Assembly (NCBI GenBank): GCA_029531795.1
Contig: JAPEIS010000012.1
Span: 1,488,001-1,552,000, forward strand
Origin: Sclerotinia nivalis
Lineage: Eukaryota > Ascomycota > Leotiomycetes > Helotiales > Sclerotiniaceae
Length of the DNA: 64,000 nt
Direction of reading: 5' to 3'
Part shown: one piece after another, positions 10,920-21,811 of the stretch
Layout: each line of letters opens with the position of its first letter
How positions within the stretch are numbered: the first letter of the stretch is position 1
Translations under genes and position numbers: made by a program
The notes under the pieces: model-generated
What the model was told of the DNA's origin: nothing
Database searches by the model: none
What the model saw: the letters and a program-made list of their open reading frames with translations, nothing else

Positions 10920-12572
10920 GGAGTTTGGGAGAATTTTGGGAGCGAACAAAATTGTGTATGTGTATGTATACTTAGGCCGTCAGCAGTTGAAGTGCTGGCA
11001 CTTAATTCATGGTACGTCTGAAAATATCATCCAGAACGTTTTCCGCATTGATGTATGGTTCCACTATTCCTATTAGTTTGAAAGTTTTTAGTTCAGCCTC
11101 ATCAATGTCTAGCATTATCTCCTTCGCCTCATGGCCAATAGGCATTCACGGTCGGTGGCCTCATTCGCATAATACACATAAAAAGCCTTAGTATTATAAG
11201 ATTTGAGAGTATCTGGAGTAGTGGGTAACTCAAGTAAATCCTCATGGCCCATTTCTCGGTCACCATTTAGTAACTCGACAAGTCTCGACCCTTAATCTTG
11301 GACCGTACCCCAATACACCTAATGGTGCTGGTATTCCAATCTCAAGCGACAAACGTCCTGTGCTATTTACCCACCATATTTTACCCACCATATCCCAACG
11401 CCTGATACATCTTCGGCGCAAACAGTGGAAATCTAAAAGCAGTCAAATTGCACAGACATTGCGATGCAGCAGATGCTGGACTTGTATGATCGGGGTACAG
11501 ATCAACAATGTATGCTTGCAATGCTTGTCAATCAGACTGTATTCAATTTGTATGCTTTTGAGCTGCCCATCCATATACAAAAAGCCAAGTCATGTGAGAA
11601 TAGCTGGCGGTATCTTGATCTGGGACAGTAAATTCGGAAATTTTAACACCATCTGCGCGTTACATCATTTTGCGGAAAACGATATCGAATAATGGACCCC
11701 CTATTTATGCTCCGACTACTTTGCAGAGACACATGAAAGGTAGTGGAGGCCAGCTGTGGAGGTAGGACTGAGCTGCAAATTCCCCTCCCAAATAGATTAC
11801 CATGCAACTATACATCTAGCCATCGGCTTCGTCCTATTCAATTCCTTGCCCGCAAGTTAGGATTCAGAACCCATTCATTGCACAGCCTATGTCAAGCTTT
11901 TACGAGATATTGTTCGCATTCACATATACGGAGGTAATAACAACTAGATGCTAAGATCCACTCATGCGTTACCTCACGAGCAAGGCATTAATATGACAGA
12001 ATGACATCGTTCACAAGCATCCAAGGAGAATGACTGATTTACGATCTACTGATTGATTGATAAGATATGATTAAACTTGATTTAACCCTAAGATTATCTA
12101 ATCTCCCCCATTGTTGCTACCAAATAAACACGCAGTAACCAAGGCGTGACATAAGGCTTCAATTCTGTCAGGGACTATGCTGAATAAGCAAGCTTTATAT
12201 AGGCCAGATCAGAGTTTTCATACACATAGAATATACACACATATTAACTATTCAATTATAATACCTCAATAATTAAGCCGATAAGGTTCCACTGCGTTGT
12301 ACTTGTGCTCTAACCTTGACAAATTCATCCATCAGTGGTGGTCATTTCGGCGCATTGCGCCGAAAAGTTTCTCGAATACGGAGATGTACATTAACAGCAT
12401 CTCATTACCTTGAGAATATAAAACCTCCAAAAGATATACATATCATTGTTGAAACTTAACAGTTGGACCGGTCGAAAAAAATTTCATCAATTCTACAGCA
12501 CTCCTACATTAGCTAGTGCTATAGGATATGACTACTTGAGTGAGCTGACCAAAAGTTAACTTCAAACATACA
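10920..12572. other. Long intergenic region, no gene recognised
   Basis: About 1.65 kb between the 3' ends of CLF1 and the kinase gene. Open frames such as 11360-11692 and 11743-11937 have no domain and no clear ATG context. A perfect 9-bp hairpin (TTTCGGCGC / GCGCCGAAA) sits at 12345-12365. The rest is AT-rich. Confidence 0.5.
12345..12365. repeat. Perfect 9-bp inverted repeat with 3-nt loop
   Basis: TTTCGGCGC, loop ATT, GCGCCGAAA. It has the same 9-bp stem and 3-nt loop format as the first hairpin of the 842-997 cluster but a different sequence. It may be a transcript end structure or a mobile-element remnant; function is unknown. Confidence 0.6.
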
Positions 12573-14606
12573 TCATACCCGGTAAGCACGGAGTTTTCGG
12601 TACCTGATTAATCGTCTTTTTGAGGACCTTGCAGGCGGCAGGTTTTCTTTTTCTTGCTCCTCTTCTTCTCGTCGCCTTTTTGACCGCTCTTCTCGTTGCT
12701 TTTTTGATGATTGTTTTTTGGAAATGGGAGCACCAGGCGGGCCCGGGACATCTGTATCCTTCCCATCATCACCAGCGCCACCTCCGGCATCTTCATCATC
12801 TTCATTATCTTCCCCATCATCATCCTCACCATCTTCTTCACTATCACTAATGACTCCTCCCTCTTGAATCCATTCAAGATAGCCGTCCTCGAACTTATCT
12901 GCCGACAAGTCTGGTTTTGCCCAGTCTTGCAGCTCCCTATACATCGAACGTATCCTTGGTTCAGCCATTGGCTTTATACGGTTAACAATTTGAATCGCCG
13001 TCCATCTCTTCTTGACATCCATTTCTCTTGGCCTTTGAAGTTCTCTACAGAGTACTTGAGAAAGGTGTGGATCGGGCCCAGTCCATCTCGGCTTCATCCG
13101 TAAATCCTCCTTTTCATTCAACATTTTATCAGTTCTATTAGGTTGTCTGCCTGAGTGCGTCATAATATATAATGCTATTCCTGCACACCAAACGTCATAT
13201 TTGGCGCTGAACCACTGCCAGATTGGGGAGTCAGTAATTGCCTATCAAGGGAAGATTTTGGAAGGAAATTGAAGAAAACGAGGAGTTGGAGTTACATTAA
13301 GAAAATAAAGAGGGTGTATATGAGTAAACACAAAAGTGGAGTTTGAGATTGGGGGGGCAAATTAAGCGTTAAGAAACAGAAAATTTAATGAATTCATTAA
13401 TCTCACAGGTTCATCAGGTGGTGCGCAAACCCCCGTTCCCAACTCGGACCAGCGAGTTTCTCCGTATGGCACAAACATAGCTTCTCCAAAATCCCCAATC
13501 TTTACTGTTGGATATGTGTTTGGAACCCCAGAGTCTTTTAGAAATATATTATCTAACTTGATATCAACGCAAACGACTTGGTTACGTCGGTGAAACTCGT
13601 CTTGCTTATTGAGCTCGTGGTCGCCATGAAGGAAAGAAAGACCGTCCATTAACTGCAAATAGACATGCCAAATGAATGCTTCGGGTATTGCTGCATGCTT
13701 GTATTTTATTGGCATTCCTGGTGGTCTGGAGTGTGATCTAATGTCTCCTCGCCTCCTCACACCATAGCGTGGTGTTTCATAATACTTACGAACAATATCT
13801 TCTAAGGTGCCCCAGTCACAATATTCGAAGATATGTCCATGAGCGATATCTTCTTCGATGCTAAAGATGGGTCCACCCCCTCGGTGATCGAAGAAGGCTT
13901 CCAAATTGCAGATGAAAGGGTGACCAGAACGTATATAACGCAAGTAGCATTTTGTTTCATTAAACCGTTTAGTCAATAAATGTCGTTGTTTCATTATCCT
14001 CTCAGATAATTTCGAAGCCTCAGAGGAGGGAGTAATGGGAGGAGTTGGGGCACCTGTGAGTTCAGGCTTTTTAACCCACTCTACATCGTCATCAACCCGT
14101 AGGCCTTGAAACTTCATTGCATACTGAACCTTAGTGTCAGTATTTTCGATAAGGTATACTGCGCCAAAACCGCCCTGACCAAGCAAACCTATGATTTTGA
14201 TATTTTGGCTCGTGATTCCTGCATTGTGCTTTCGCCATTTGTTGTGACGAATAGGCACAGTTGCTTGACGAATAGCACGCAAATGTTGTGCAGTAGGTAT
14301 GCCAACCTCCTTAAAAAACTTTTTCTTCCGCTTTCTTTCAAGTTGCGCTTCGAACACTCCCTCTCCCGCCTCTTCCAATGCCTTTTGTTTCGCCGCCCTC
14401 TCCGCAGATTCCTTCCGAAGTTTTTCCACTTCGAGAAATGATTCATCTATTTCTTCGTTTACGTGAGCCTCTACATCGGCTTCGAGTTCCGCAAAAAGTG
14501 TCCCTAGTTTCTTTCTGGCTGCCTCGTCAACGTTTCCATCTCCGAGAATTTTCACGACCCTGTCACTCCAATCCCACCTATTATCTGGTTTTTCAGGCTG
14601 CGCCAT
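12573..14606 (-). CDS. Atypical fungal protein kinase-like protein
   Basis: Predicted 622 aa: exon 1 14606-13407 (400 codons), intron 13406-13242 (165 bp, GTGAGA donor, TGATAG acceptor), exon 2 13241-12573. Residues 1-130 are charged and probably coiled coil. The kinase fold follows: Gly-rich loop GQGGFGAVY (143-151), Lys in YAMKF (165), catalytic-loop sequence VCVDIKLDN (D348, N353), DFG at 372-374, then KYDVWCAGI in exon 2, the subdomain IX equivalent. The HRD motif is changed to CVD, so it is a non-RD kinase that keeps the catalytic Asp, Lys and DFG and may still be active. The C-terminus is very acidic (SDSEEDGEDDDGEDNEDDED) and then Lys/Arg-rich, suggesting a nuclear protein. The substrate is unknown; this is an expanded type in filamentous ascomycetes. 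Confidence 0.8.
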
Positions 14607-15470
14607 GTTATTCGATAAAGTGTTCTGCCCTACAACTGTGAAGTTCGAAATAATGGGAGCAAATTATACAACGAGTCTTCAAGATTCTTGAAGATGATTG
14701 CAATTCGGTTGCAAAAGAACAGGTTGTGCAATGTTGTGTTTGATTTGGTTCACCGTCAAATCCCTATCGCTCAAACCATGATCGAACATCGATAGAAGCC
14801 GCTCTCGGTATCTCGCTCTATTTTCAATATACTCGAGTGCTAGCTGCGAGTTAAACATTCGAATTCGAGAGATGCAAGGTAATTGAGAAACTAACGTGTT
14901 CAGGAATTATAACAATCATAAAGAAATTAACACGATTTTGACAGTCAATATGCGTTATTCTTTATGTGTGAGCTTTGTTGCCCTTGTGGGGTCTTTGTTT
15001 TCCAAGAAGTGATTGATGCCCAAGGTATAGCGTTATTGTTAAGAAGTTGCTGTCTTTGTCAATTCTGAAGTTGCACACCGGAAAATGTAAAAGGGATAAG
15101 AACTTTCAATTTCTGAACCACGAGAGAAATGTATTTGGCGATCGATTCATCATCAAAACAAGGTATGGCCAATTTCTAACAATTGGTAAGAATGACACTG
15201 GGGAACTTCTTTGTCAACCTAAATGGCATGACTCGCCTTACAATTTTTCAGCAAGACACTATGGAAGTGAATATTAGATGAGAATAGACGGGAGGTTGAG
15301 GATTTTCACTTGAGAAGTTGGGAGTGACATTTTAACTCCATTTATTACAATTCAATATATGGTGTTATTCCTTTTCTGTATTAAACATGATATTACTTAC
15401 AGCACCTCTCCACTTATATTAGGCGAAACACGAATAAAACGCGTTTTCCTCGAACGCGTTCTTCAACTAT
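14607..15470. other. Intergenic with possible gene relic
   Basis: Promoter of the kinase gene on one side and the 5' flank of the transposase on the other. A frame at 15047-15277 (no ATG start) has a segment FGDRFIIKTRYGQFLTIG that faintly recalls a beta-trefoil/fascin-like repeat, and a hydrophobic signal-like frame begins at an ATG near 14950 but stops before reaching it. It may be a decayed small secreted-protein gene; evidence is weak. Confidence 0.3.
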
Positions 15471-16592
15471 ATGAATTATTTATTGAATATATCAACACCA
15501 CGTATTCCTTTAGGGTCAATTAATATAAATGAGGTAGCTTTTAAGCATCTCACCCCATATATGCGTGGGAAAATCATAGGGAAGGCAGAGGAAGGTGCTA
15601 GACCCACAAAAATTGGAAGGGAGCTTGGAATCCCCCAATCAACGATATCCTACACTATAAAGCAAGACTCATTGCGCAACGAAGGAGCTTTTCTACCTAA
15701 GAAAACTCGAAAGAAATCATATACCGAACGAGACGAACGAATTCTGATACGCTATATACGATTATATCCAAAAGCTATATATAAGGAGGTCAAAAAAGCA
15801 TGTGGATTGGATTGTAGTATCACTACCATTAAAAGGATCCTCAAGAATCATAGAATCCTCAATTGGAGAGCTAAAAGGAGGCCATTCCTTACTCAGGAAC
15901 ATGCACTTAAACGGCTTGCATGGTGCCTTACTATGAGGGGCCTCACAGTAGAGGAATGGGGCTTAATATTCTGGTCCGACGAATGCTCTGTAGAGCGGGG
16001 CCGGGGGAAAAAGAATGAATGGGTCTTTCGTACTCCTCCTCAAAAATGGGATCGAAATATGGTTCAAACTTATATTACGAATAAGAATATGAAGGTTATG
16101 GTTTGGGGGGGCTTTTGTGATACCGGAAGGAGTAAACTCTATATTATGGATAGAGATTTTGAGAGTGCAAAACATGGGTATAGTGCTAATTCTTATCTTG
16201 AGGTTCTTGAAGGAGAGGTTGCCCCTATATTCGAAGGATTGGATTCAGGATACTTATTTATGCAGGATAATGCTCCTATTCATCGTGCTACCAAAGTACA
16301 AGAGTGGTTTCGCAATCGAGGCATTCAATTGGTTGAAAAATGGCCCCCTTACTCTCCCGATCTCAATCCTATAGAGCATATATGGTGGCATCTAAAAATA
16401 TGTGTTTTTGAGATGTTTCCTGATGTTGCTAATGATCGAAGCAATACGGAATACGTTAGACAAAGGCTAGAAAGTTGTTTGCAAGCAGTATGGGATACAT
16501 TAGATGACGAGTTATTTATAAAATTGGGAGCTAGTATGTCGAGGAGGATAGAGGCCTGTATCACGGCTGAAGGCTGGCATACTAAATATTGA
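15471..16592 (+). mobile_element. Intact Tc1/mariner-type DDE transposase
   Basis: An uninterrupted 373-aa frame from an ATG. The N-terminus has a helix-turn-helix region (GKAEEGARPTKIGRELGIPQSTISYTI, positions about 36-62) as in Tc1-like proteins. The DDE catalytic core follows: first Asp in FWSDEC, second in YLFMQDNAPIHRA, Glu in YSPDLNPIEHIWW. I count 35 residues between the second Asp and the Glu, against 34 in the standard Tc1 pattern. The element would cut and paste itself into TA sites. I could not find a convincing pair of terminal inverted repeats: CTCCACTTA near 15409 and AAGTGGAG near 16598 are only weakly complementary. The frame shows no stop or frameshift in an otherwise AT-decayed setting, so insertion may be recent or RIP may have missed it. 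Confidence 0.85.
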
Positions 16593-16923
16593 AGATTTAA
16601 AGTGGAGTATATAAATAAATTTTTTATTTTATTAAAATATAAATCAAGATCTCAAATATATTAAAATTTTACTTTAAAATAATAAATGATTGATTTAATA
16701 ATTTATTTTGAATAGAATGATATTGATAATGAAATCCGGGTGAAATCCGGGCCAGCAAATAGATGTGGTCTAGTACTGTACATGTGTGTGTCTCCGGACG
16801 CCTAAGCTAGCTAGTAAATGGGTATCTAACATTATCATAACATATAGTACAACCAACAATATCCCTAACCACCATTCCATTCCATTTCATGCCATACCAT
16901 ATCATAAAGTTCCACTCACTCCA
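16593..16923. other. AT-rich 3' flank of the transposase
   Basis: Very AT-rich. It contains an 11-bp tandem duplication TGAAATCCGGG x2 near 16730-16751, then the 3' flank of the minus-strand HET gene. No gene seen. Confidence 0.5.
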
Positions 16924-19314
16924 TCACCTCAATCTAAAAACCTCCAACTTCTTTGGCCAATCCCCCGTCACAGCCTCCCCATCCATCATTCCATGAACAT
17001 AACACTCCCCCACAAACCTCCACTCCCCCTTCCCCTTCCCACCCTCATCCTCTCTCCTCACAACAACCGGCACCGTACACCCCAAAAATATACAAACCAC
17101 ATCCCCTTCCTTCGCCTCATTCGGCATTAATCCAAACAATACCTTCTTCGACTTTTCCCCACTCGTCAAAAAGAACCTCCTTTTCCAAACCACAGCTTGA
17201 ACCCGGTCCAGAAATTCAAGCATGGCCGCCGGTGTCTTCTCTAACGTTTTCATATCATTTGTATTCCAATCCCCGGATGCGTCGCGCGGTAAACATATAT
17301 CTAGACAATATGCACAAGCTCTCCGATACCAATTAGGTGCATTAACGCCATCAGGCCCACGATCTGCTACGAGAGTTCTCCATAACGCATCATTCGGTTC
17401 ATATTTCTCAGTCAAAGGATCTTTTTTATAACCACCCATCTGCAATGCCTCGGCTGTAATCACACCACCATTCACGGCATCAGATCTTCTTTTAATGACG
17501 TCTAGCTGGAATCCTTCCACATACATCGTACCGTCGAATTTGGGGGGTAGTTGATTATTCTCATGCTTTTTCGCATACACAGGTTTCACATCCGGTTCCC
17601 CTGTGTTTGCTGGACCGATAATATCATCTTTAGGATCATAACGGTTTCTCTTGCCAAAGTGAACGCGGGGTGCTAGTCCAAATGATGCATTATATTGAGA
17701 GCGACCCGATCCATCCACAAAACTATCTCCATTAATCCTTCCCTTCTTCGCTTCCCTCGGCGACCCAAACGCGTAGCGCTCGATACTGGGGATCCAAGAA
17801 GGCATTTTCTCGTTTTCGCAAGGAGATTTCGTGTTTTGTACTTTTTCCCGCGCGGTTTTGGGTTTAGGTCTCGGAGCCCAATGACGGCAGAGAATATCGA
17901 GGGAGTTGGACTTCTCAATGCAGTATTCCATGAAATCCGCACACACATCTGAGAGACATTTTTGGTAATTAGGCTGTATGCGTGGATCCAAAACTGTCAT
18001 CGAGGTATTTGATGGCGTGTAGAATAATGTGGTGAGTAGATTAATGAATGGCCAAACGAAATATCTGAATAGAACCAGTAGAACTTTGAAGATACCGGGT
18101 CGTCTTTCGGAATCCAGCCATCGTCTTCCTATATCGAGCTCAGAATCCATTTTCCAAGTATCTTTAGCGATAGATAGAACTGCAAATATCGTATCCTTTG
18201 GATCGGTAGCTTCAAATGCCAAAAGTAGTGAAGAGACAAGGATTTCCAAACTCAATAATCGTTGCTCGATTCGTCCATCGTCGGATCTGCGAAATAAGCG
18301 AGAGGTGACAGTGACCAATGTATTAGCACCCAATGCGCGAGCGTCCAGAGCACCGAGGTACTCGCCCGGCTTTCTCAAACTCTCAAAGTCATTATTATTC
18401 GACTTATTGAGGATTTGTTTCATTTTCGGAAACTTGGTCATGAACAAGGCAATTGCATCAGCAAATTCCGTCCACTTCATCTCCTGATCTGCATATCGAA
18501 TCCAAGCGTTCTTCGCGAGTGCAAGTTCTTGTATAACCCATCGCCTCCTGAACCAATCATTCTTCATTAAATTAATAATGAGCATCCAATCTTCCCTGTC
18601 CTCTTGCTTATCGACAATTCGATCCAGTACCTCTAGATCTAAAATCTTCTTTAAGAAATTAAATGTGCGTTTTGGACCATCCGTCCCCCCCTGCTGATCA
18701 TCATTTGTTCCCAACCAAACACAAACTCTTTCCGCATGAATATATACTTCATGCATTCGCGCAACTTGTGCAGCTTTCTCCTTTTTATTTGCTTGGTTGA
18801 TACATAAAGCATCGCACCATAAATGCACCTCCTCATGCTCTGATCGTAGCTGCAAAAGTGCCTCTCTGAGATTTTTCTGAATAACCCTCGTATCAAAAGG
18901 CCATAAAGTCGCTTTTGAGCCCTCTGAATTCGCCTCAGATTCTTTGTAGATATGGATTTCGTGCACTGGGTCATCATCGCCCCAATAGTAGGACAAGGCC
19001 GTGTACTCGAGCTTTTCTAGTTTTGAATTGGTATTGTGGTTCGAATCTGGCAGCGCGCTAGGTAGCAAAACGCAACAAATTGGCGACTTTCTTGTGCCAG
19101 GCAAAATTCGCAAAACTCGAATATCCTCGTTGTAATTGATATCCTTGTATACATAAGTTCCAACCATTTGCGGTGCGACTGAATTAATCAGATTTCGTAG
19201 ACGATTTCGAACATTATTTGCACGAATCAATGGCTCCTGGAAAGTATTGTATCGATTAAGGTGTTGTACAGGTTCCGGAGTTCCTGCTCTGCTGTTTGGA
19301 TCGGAGTTTGGCAT
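16924..19314 (-). CDS. HET-domain (heterokaryon incompatibility) protein
   Basis: Single-exon frame of 796 aa with an ATG at 19314. HET block 1 is YTALSYYWGDDD (residues about 104-115), block 2 VHLWCDALCINQAN, block 3 AAQVARMHEVYIHAERVCVWLG, all near residues 100-205. A hydrophobic stretch (FKVLLVLFRYFVWPFINLLTTLFY, about residues 405-430) could anchor the protein in a membrane. The C-terminal third has the FLTSGEKSKKVLFGLMP and VVCIFLGCTVPVVVR pattern seen at the end of many HET proteins. Inferred role: recognition and cell-death signalling after non-self fusion. It lies 0.3 kb from an intact DNA transposon. It is not a close duplicate of the HET gene at 3779-5996: the domain order and length differ. 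Confidence 0.9.
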   Translation of the reverse strand: MPNSDPNSRAGTPEPVQHLNRYNTFQEPLIRANNVRNRLRNLINSVAPQMVGTYVYKDINYNEDIRVLRILPGTRKSPICCVLLPSALPDSNHNTNSKLEKLEYTALSYYWGDDDPVHEIHIYKESEANSEGSKATLWPFDTRVIQKNLREALLQLRSEHEEVHLWCDALCINQANKKEKAAQVARMHEVYIHAERVCVWLGTNDDQQGGTDGPKRTFNFLKKILDLEVLDRIVDKQEDREDWMLIINLMKNDWFRRRWVIQELALAKNAWIRYADQEMKWTEFADAIALFMTKFPKMKQILNKSNNNDFESLRKPGEYLGALDARALGANTLVTVTSRLFRRSDDGRIEQRLLSLEILVSSLLLAFEATDPKDTIFAVLSIAKDTWKMDSELDIGRRWLDSERRPGIFKVLLVLFRYFVWPFINLLTTLFYTPSNTSMTVLDPRIQPNYQKCLSDVCADFMEYCIEKSNSLDILCRHWAPRPKPKTAREKVQNTKSPCENEKMPSWIPSIERYAFGSPREAKKGRINGDSFVDGSGRSQYNASFGLAPRVHFGKRNRYDPKDDIIGPANTGEPDVKPVYAKKHENNQLPPKFDGTMYVEGFQLDVIKRRSDAVNGGVITAEALQMGGYKKDPLTEKYEPNDALWRTLVADRGPDGVNAPNWYRRACAYCLDICLPRDASGDWNTNDMKTLEKTPAAMLEFLDRVQAVVWKRRFFLTSGEKSKKVLFGLMPNEAKEGDVVCIFLGCTVPVVVRREDEGGKGKGEWRFVGECYVHGMMDGEAVTGDWPKKLEVFRLR

Positions 19315-19889
19315 ACTGACTATTCTAACATTATCGCTGGTTCATTCGTAGAAAAAAATCTAGATCAATTCTATTTGTAAGGTTCTCGACTCAAGCATTT
19401 TATTTTCGAGGCTCTGCGTTTGTAACCCCAAAATTGCGGAATGTTTAAATTACGCCGCGAAGCGCCCATGTGTGACCCAGGGATACAATATTGTAAGCAA
19501 TGCAACCATCTAATTGTCAGCTGAGATTTTGGAGATTTTATATCCACTCATTCAAGCCACTTTCCCGAATTCTGATCGAGTGAAGTAATCATCCTCCCAG
19601 CTGGAGTATTTTCTCAGCCTCCTAGCAGGGTTTTTATACCATTGTCTCTTCTTTAGATGTATCAATAGGGAGTAGAATATTCTACTACAGCACCTATGAT
19701 GCTATTTGTAGTATAAAATGGCATTATATAGTAACTAAATTGAAAGTATCTAGAAGTCTAAAATTCTTTCCCATGTTCTCCGCCCCCAAGACTTCAAGGA
19801 AAAACGAACCTCTAGAAAAGGCTGATCTTAGTGTTTCGTTTCACATAATGACGTAAGTCGTTAATCATTTCTCTTCTCAGCCACACCGA
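19315..19889. other. Intergenic, no gene recognised
   Basis: About 575 bp between the HET gene promoter and the 3' end of the membrane-protein gene. No feature beyond AT-rich sequence was seen. Confidence 0.5.
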
Positions 19890-21132
19890 TCAGTCTTGCG
19901 ATTGACATGAGATGGCATAGATCTTCTTTCTCTCCTCACTCCATTTCGCTTTAGCTTCACTGTACTCTGACCACCATCTGTTTAATTAAGCATTTTAGCA
20001 TGGTTGCTTCTTTTCTACACCGACTACGGTACTTAAATCACAAAAACTTGGGGGTCGACTTACTTAGTATTGGCTTTGCGGGGTAACAATCCCCATTCCG
20101 CTAAAGACTCTTCTTCTGTATCTGTAGGTTCCAATGCCACATATGCACACAATCGTCTGTCCGGTAGTGGTTGAGACGTATTCATCTTCGTTGCGGTTGC
20201 TGTGAGATGATTTGCAACTTCCTCCTCATCACATCCAAAACCTTGGATTATTGCCCAGGTGCTAAGAACGAGAAGAACAACAGTATGTATTTGACAGATT
20301 AGATAAGACTGGCCCAACGCTATGATATGTATGCCAAAGGTTAACCAACCAATCCCTCTCATAACTTTGTATAATTTATTATGAGGAGGTATGGGCCCTT
20401 TCGTGAAGCCAGCGACAACCAGCCCCCGCGGCGCATAGAAAGTAACCAACTTCCCGTTAGCCAAAGTGATTAGAAGTTTGACTCTTTCATCAAAGTACCC
20501 CGATGATGGCCCTGTGCAAGCTTTGAGGACGGCTTGATCTAGCCCTTCCATATTTTCGCGAACAAGATACCATCGCACAAGCACTGAGACAGCCATGGCA
20601 GTTGCATTCGCGATTCCAAATCCGTCGCTTGATAAAATCGCAATGATAAGAAGTCCGCCTATGGATATCAGGCCAACTATGCCTGCTAAAACATTTCGCC
20701 AGGGCCTATTCCTTCTCTTTTGGAAGCAAGTCCATTCAAAGACAGATAGACTCATCGAGTTCAAGTCTTGAGCATTGAGCCATCTCGTAAGCCATCCACC
20801 AACGCAAGTCGTGGTGATAGAATCGGAAACGTTATATATGGTATAGCCTGAAGACATAGACGTAAATTGGTTGCCAGCAATAAGATATGCTCCAAGAACC
20901 GGTAGGAATTTAGTGTAACGGCTCGTCACAAGTCGACCGATCGATTTGCTGACCTCCTCGGCGCCGATTAGGGTAACCAAACCGAGAGCATCGATACGGA
21001 AAGGACTCCAAGTCGAAAGATCTAATAAAGGCATGTTTGGATTGAATGCTGTCAAAAATGTCAATCAGGATGGGGAACTTCAGCTAAAGCACCAGATTGT
21101 GGTGGCGGATCTCTGAAAAACTTACGAGGCAT
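19890..21132 (-). CDS. Multi-spanning membrane protein, fungal, unknown function
   Basis: Predicted 359 aa from three exons: 21132-21126 (ATG CCT C), 21048-20064 and 19977-19890. Introns are 77 bp (GTAAG donor) and 86 bp (GTAAGT donor, AAACAG acceptor). The central frame alone lacks an upstream ATG and ends at a stop that overlaps the donor site. Joining exon 3 adds a well-formed 28-residue tail rich in Trp, Glu and Lys (WWSEYSEAKAKWSEERKK), which supports the model. About five or six hydrophobic segments are visible: FLPVLGAYLIAG, VLAGIVGLISIGGLLIIAIL, ANATAMAVSVLVRWYLV, GWLTFGIHIIALGQSYLI and VVLLVLSTWAIIQGFG. No transporter or receptor signature is seen; I do not recognise a characterised family. 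Confidence 0.7.
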
Positions 21133-21811
21133 GGCTTCATATAAGTTCAAGATTACAGTCACATGAGTTCACCAGGCTCTCAGTAGTCCTCTCTGCCTAC
21201 TAATCCTATAGCCACGTCAGAATCATTTGGGACTATGATACTTATAAGTCTGTTACTGGCATCTGCTCATATAATACATTCTGCCAACTCAAGGCATAAT
21301 GTACAACAAAATCAATGCCTAAAAGTCTGGCTTGCAGATACCTACATATTAACTGCCGACTTCATCCAAAGAGCGATCGTGAGATTAGCCGGACGTGACC
21401 CTCTTTTGATGGAGAAATCACGCTGCAGACCGAGTAGAGAGATGATTTCCTCAGGATGAATAATCGTACAGATTTACATCGCCCATCGCGTGCGACGTGA
21501 ATGCTCAGCCTCCTGGTGACGCCGCTTGAGGCTTACGGGAACAAATCAGGGGGCATCACTGATTGACACAATTGGTGTTTCTGAGCGACCGTAACATGTT
21601 TGAAAACTATGGAATGATTAGCATAGCCGCCACCAAATTACTCAATTTCGGTGGTGTCATTCCTTTGGCGTCTTTTCCGTGACTCCGTACGGGAAAACAA
21701 TTTTAGCAGTGCGGCACAAGCTGAATCAGACTTCCTTCGGTCAAAACACGAGGGCGTTTAGATGACTTTCAAAACAACTTCGAAAGGCAACGACGAGGCA
21801 AAATTGGGGCA
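21133..21811. other. Divergent intergenic region
   Basis: About 680 bp between the membrane-protein gene (minus) and the tail-anchored protein gene (plus). It must hold both promoters. An ATG at 21762 opens a 43-codon frame that overlaps the next gene's start out of frame. No other feature seen. Confidence 0.5.
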
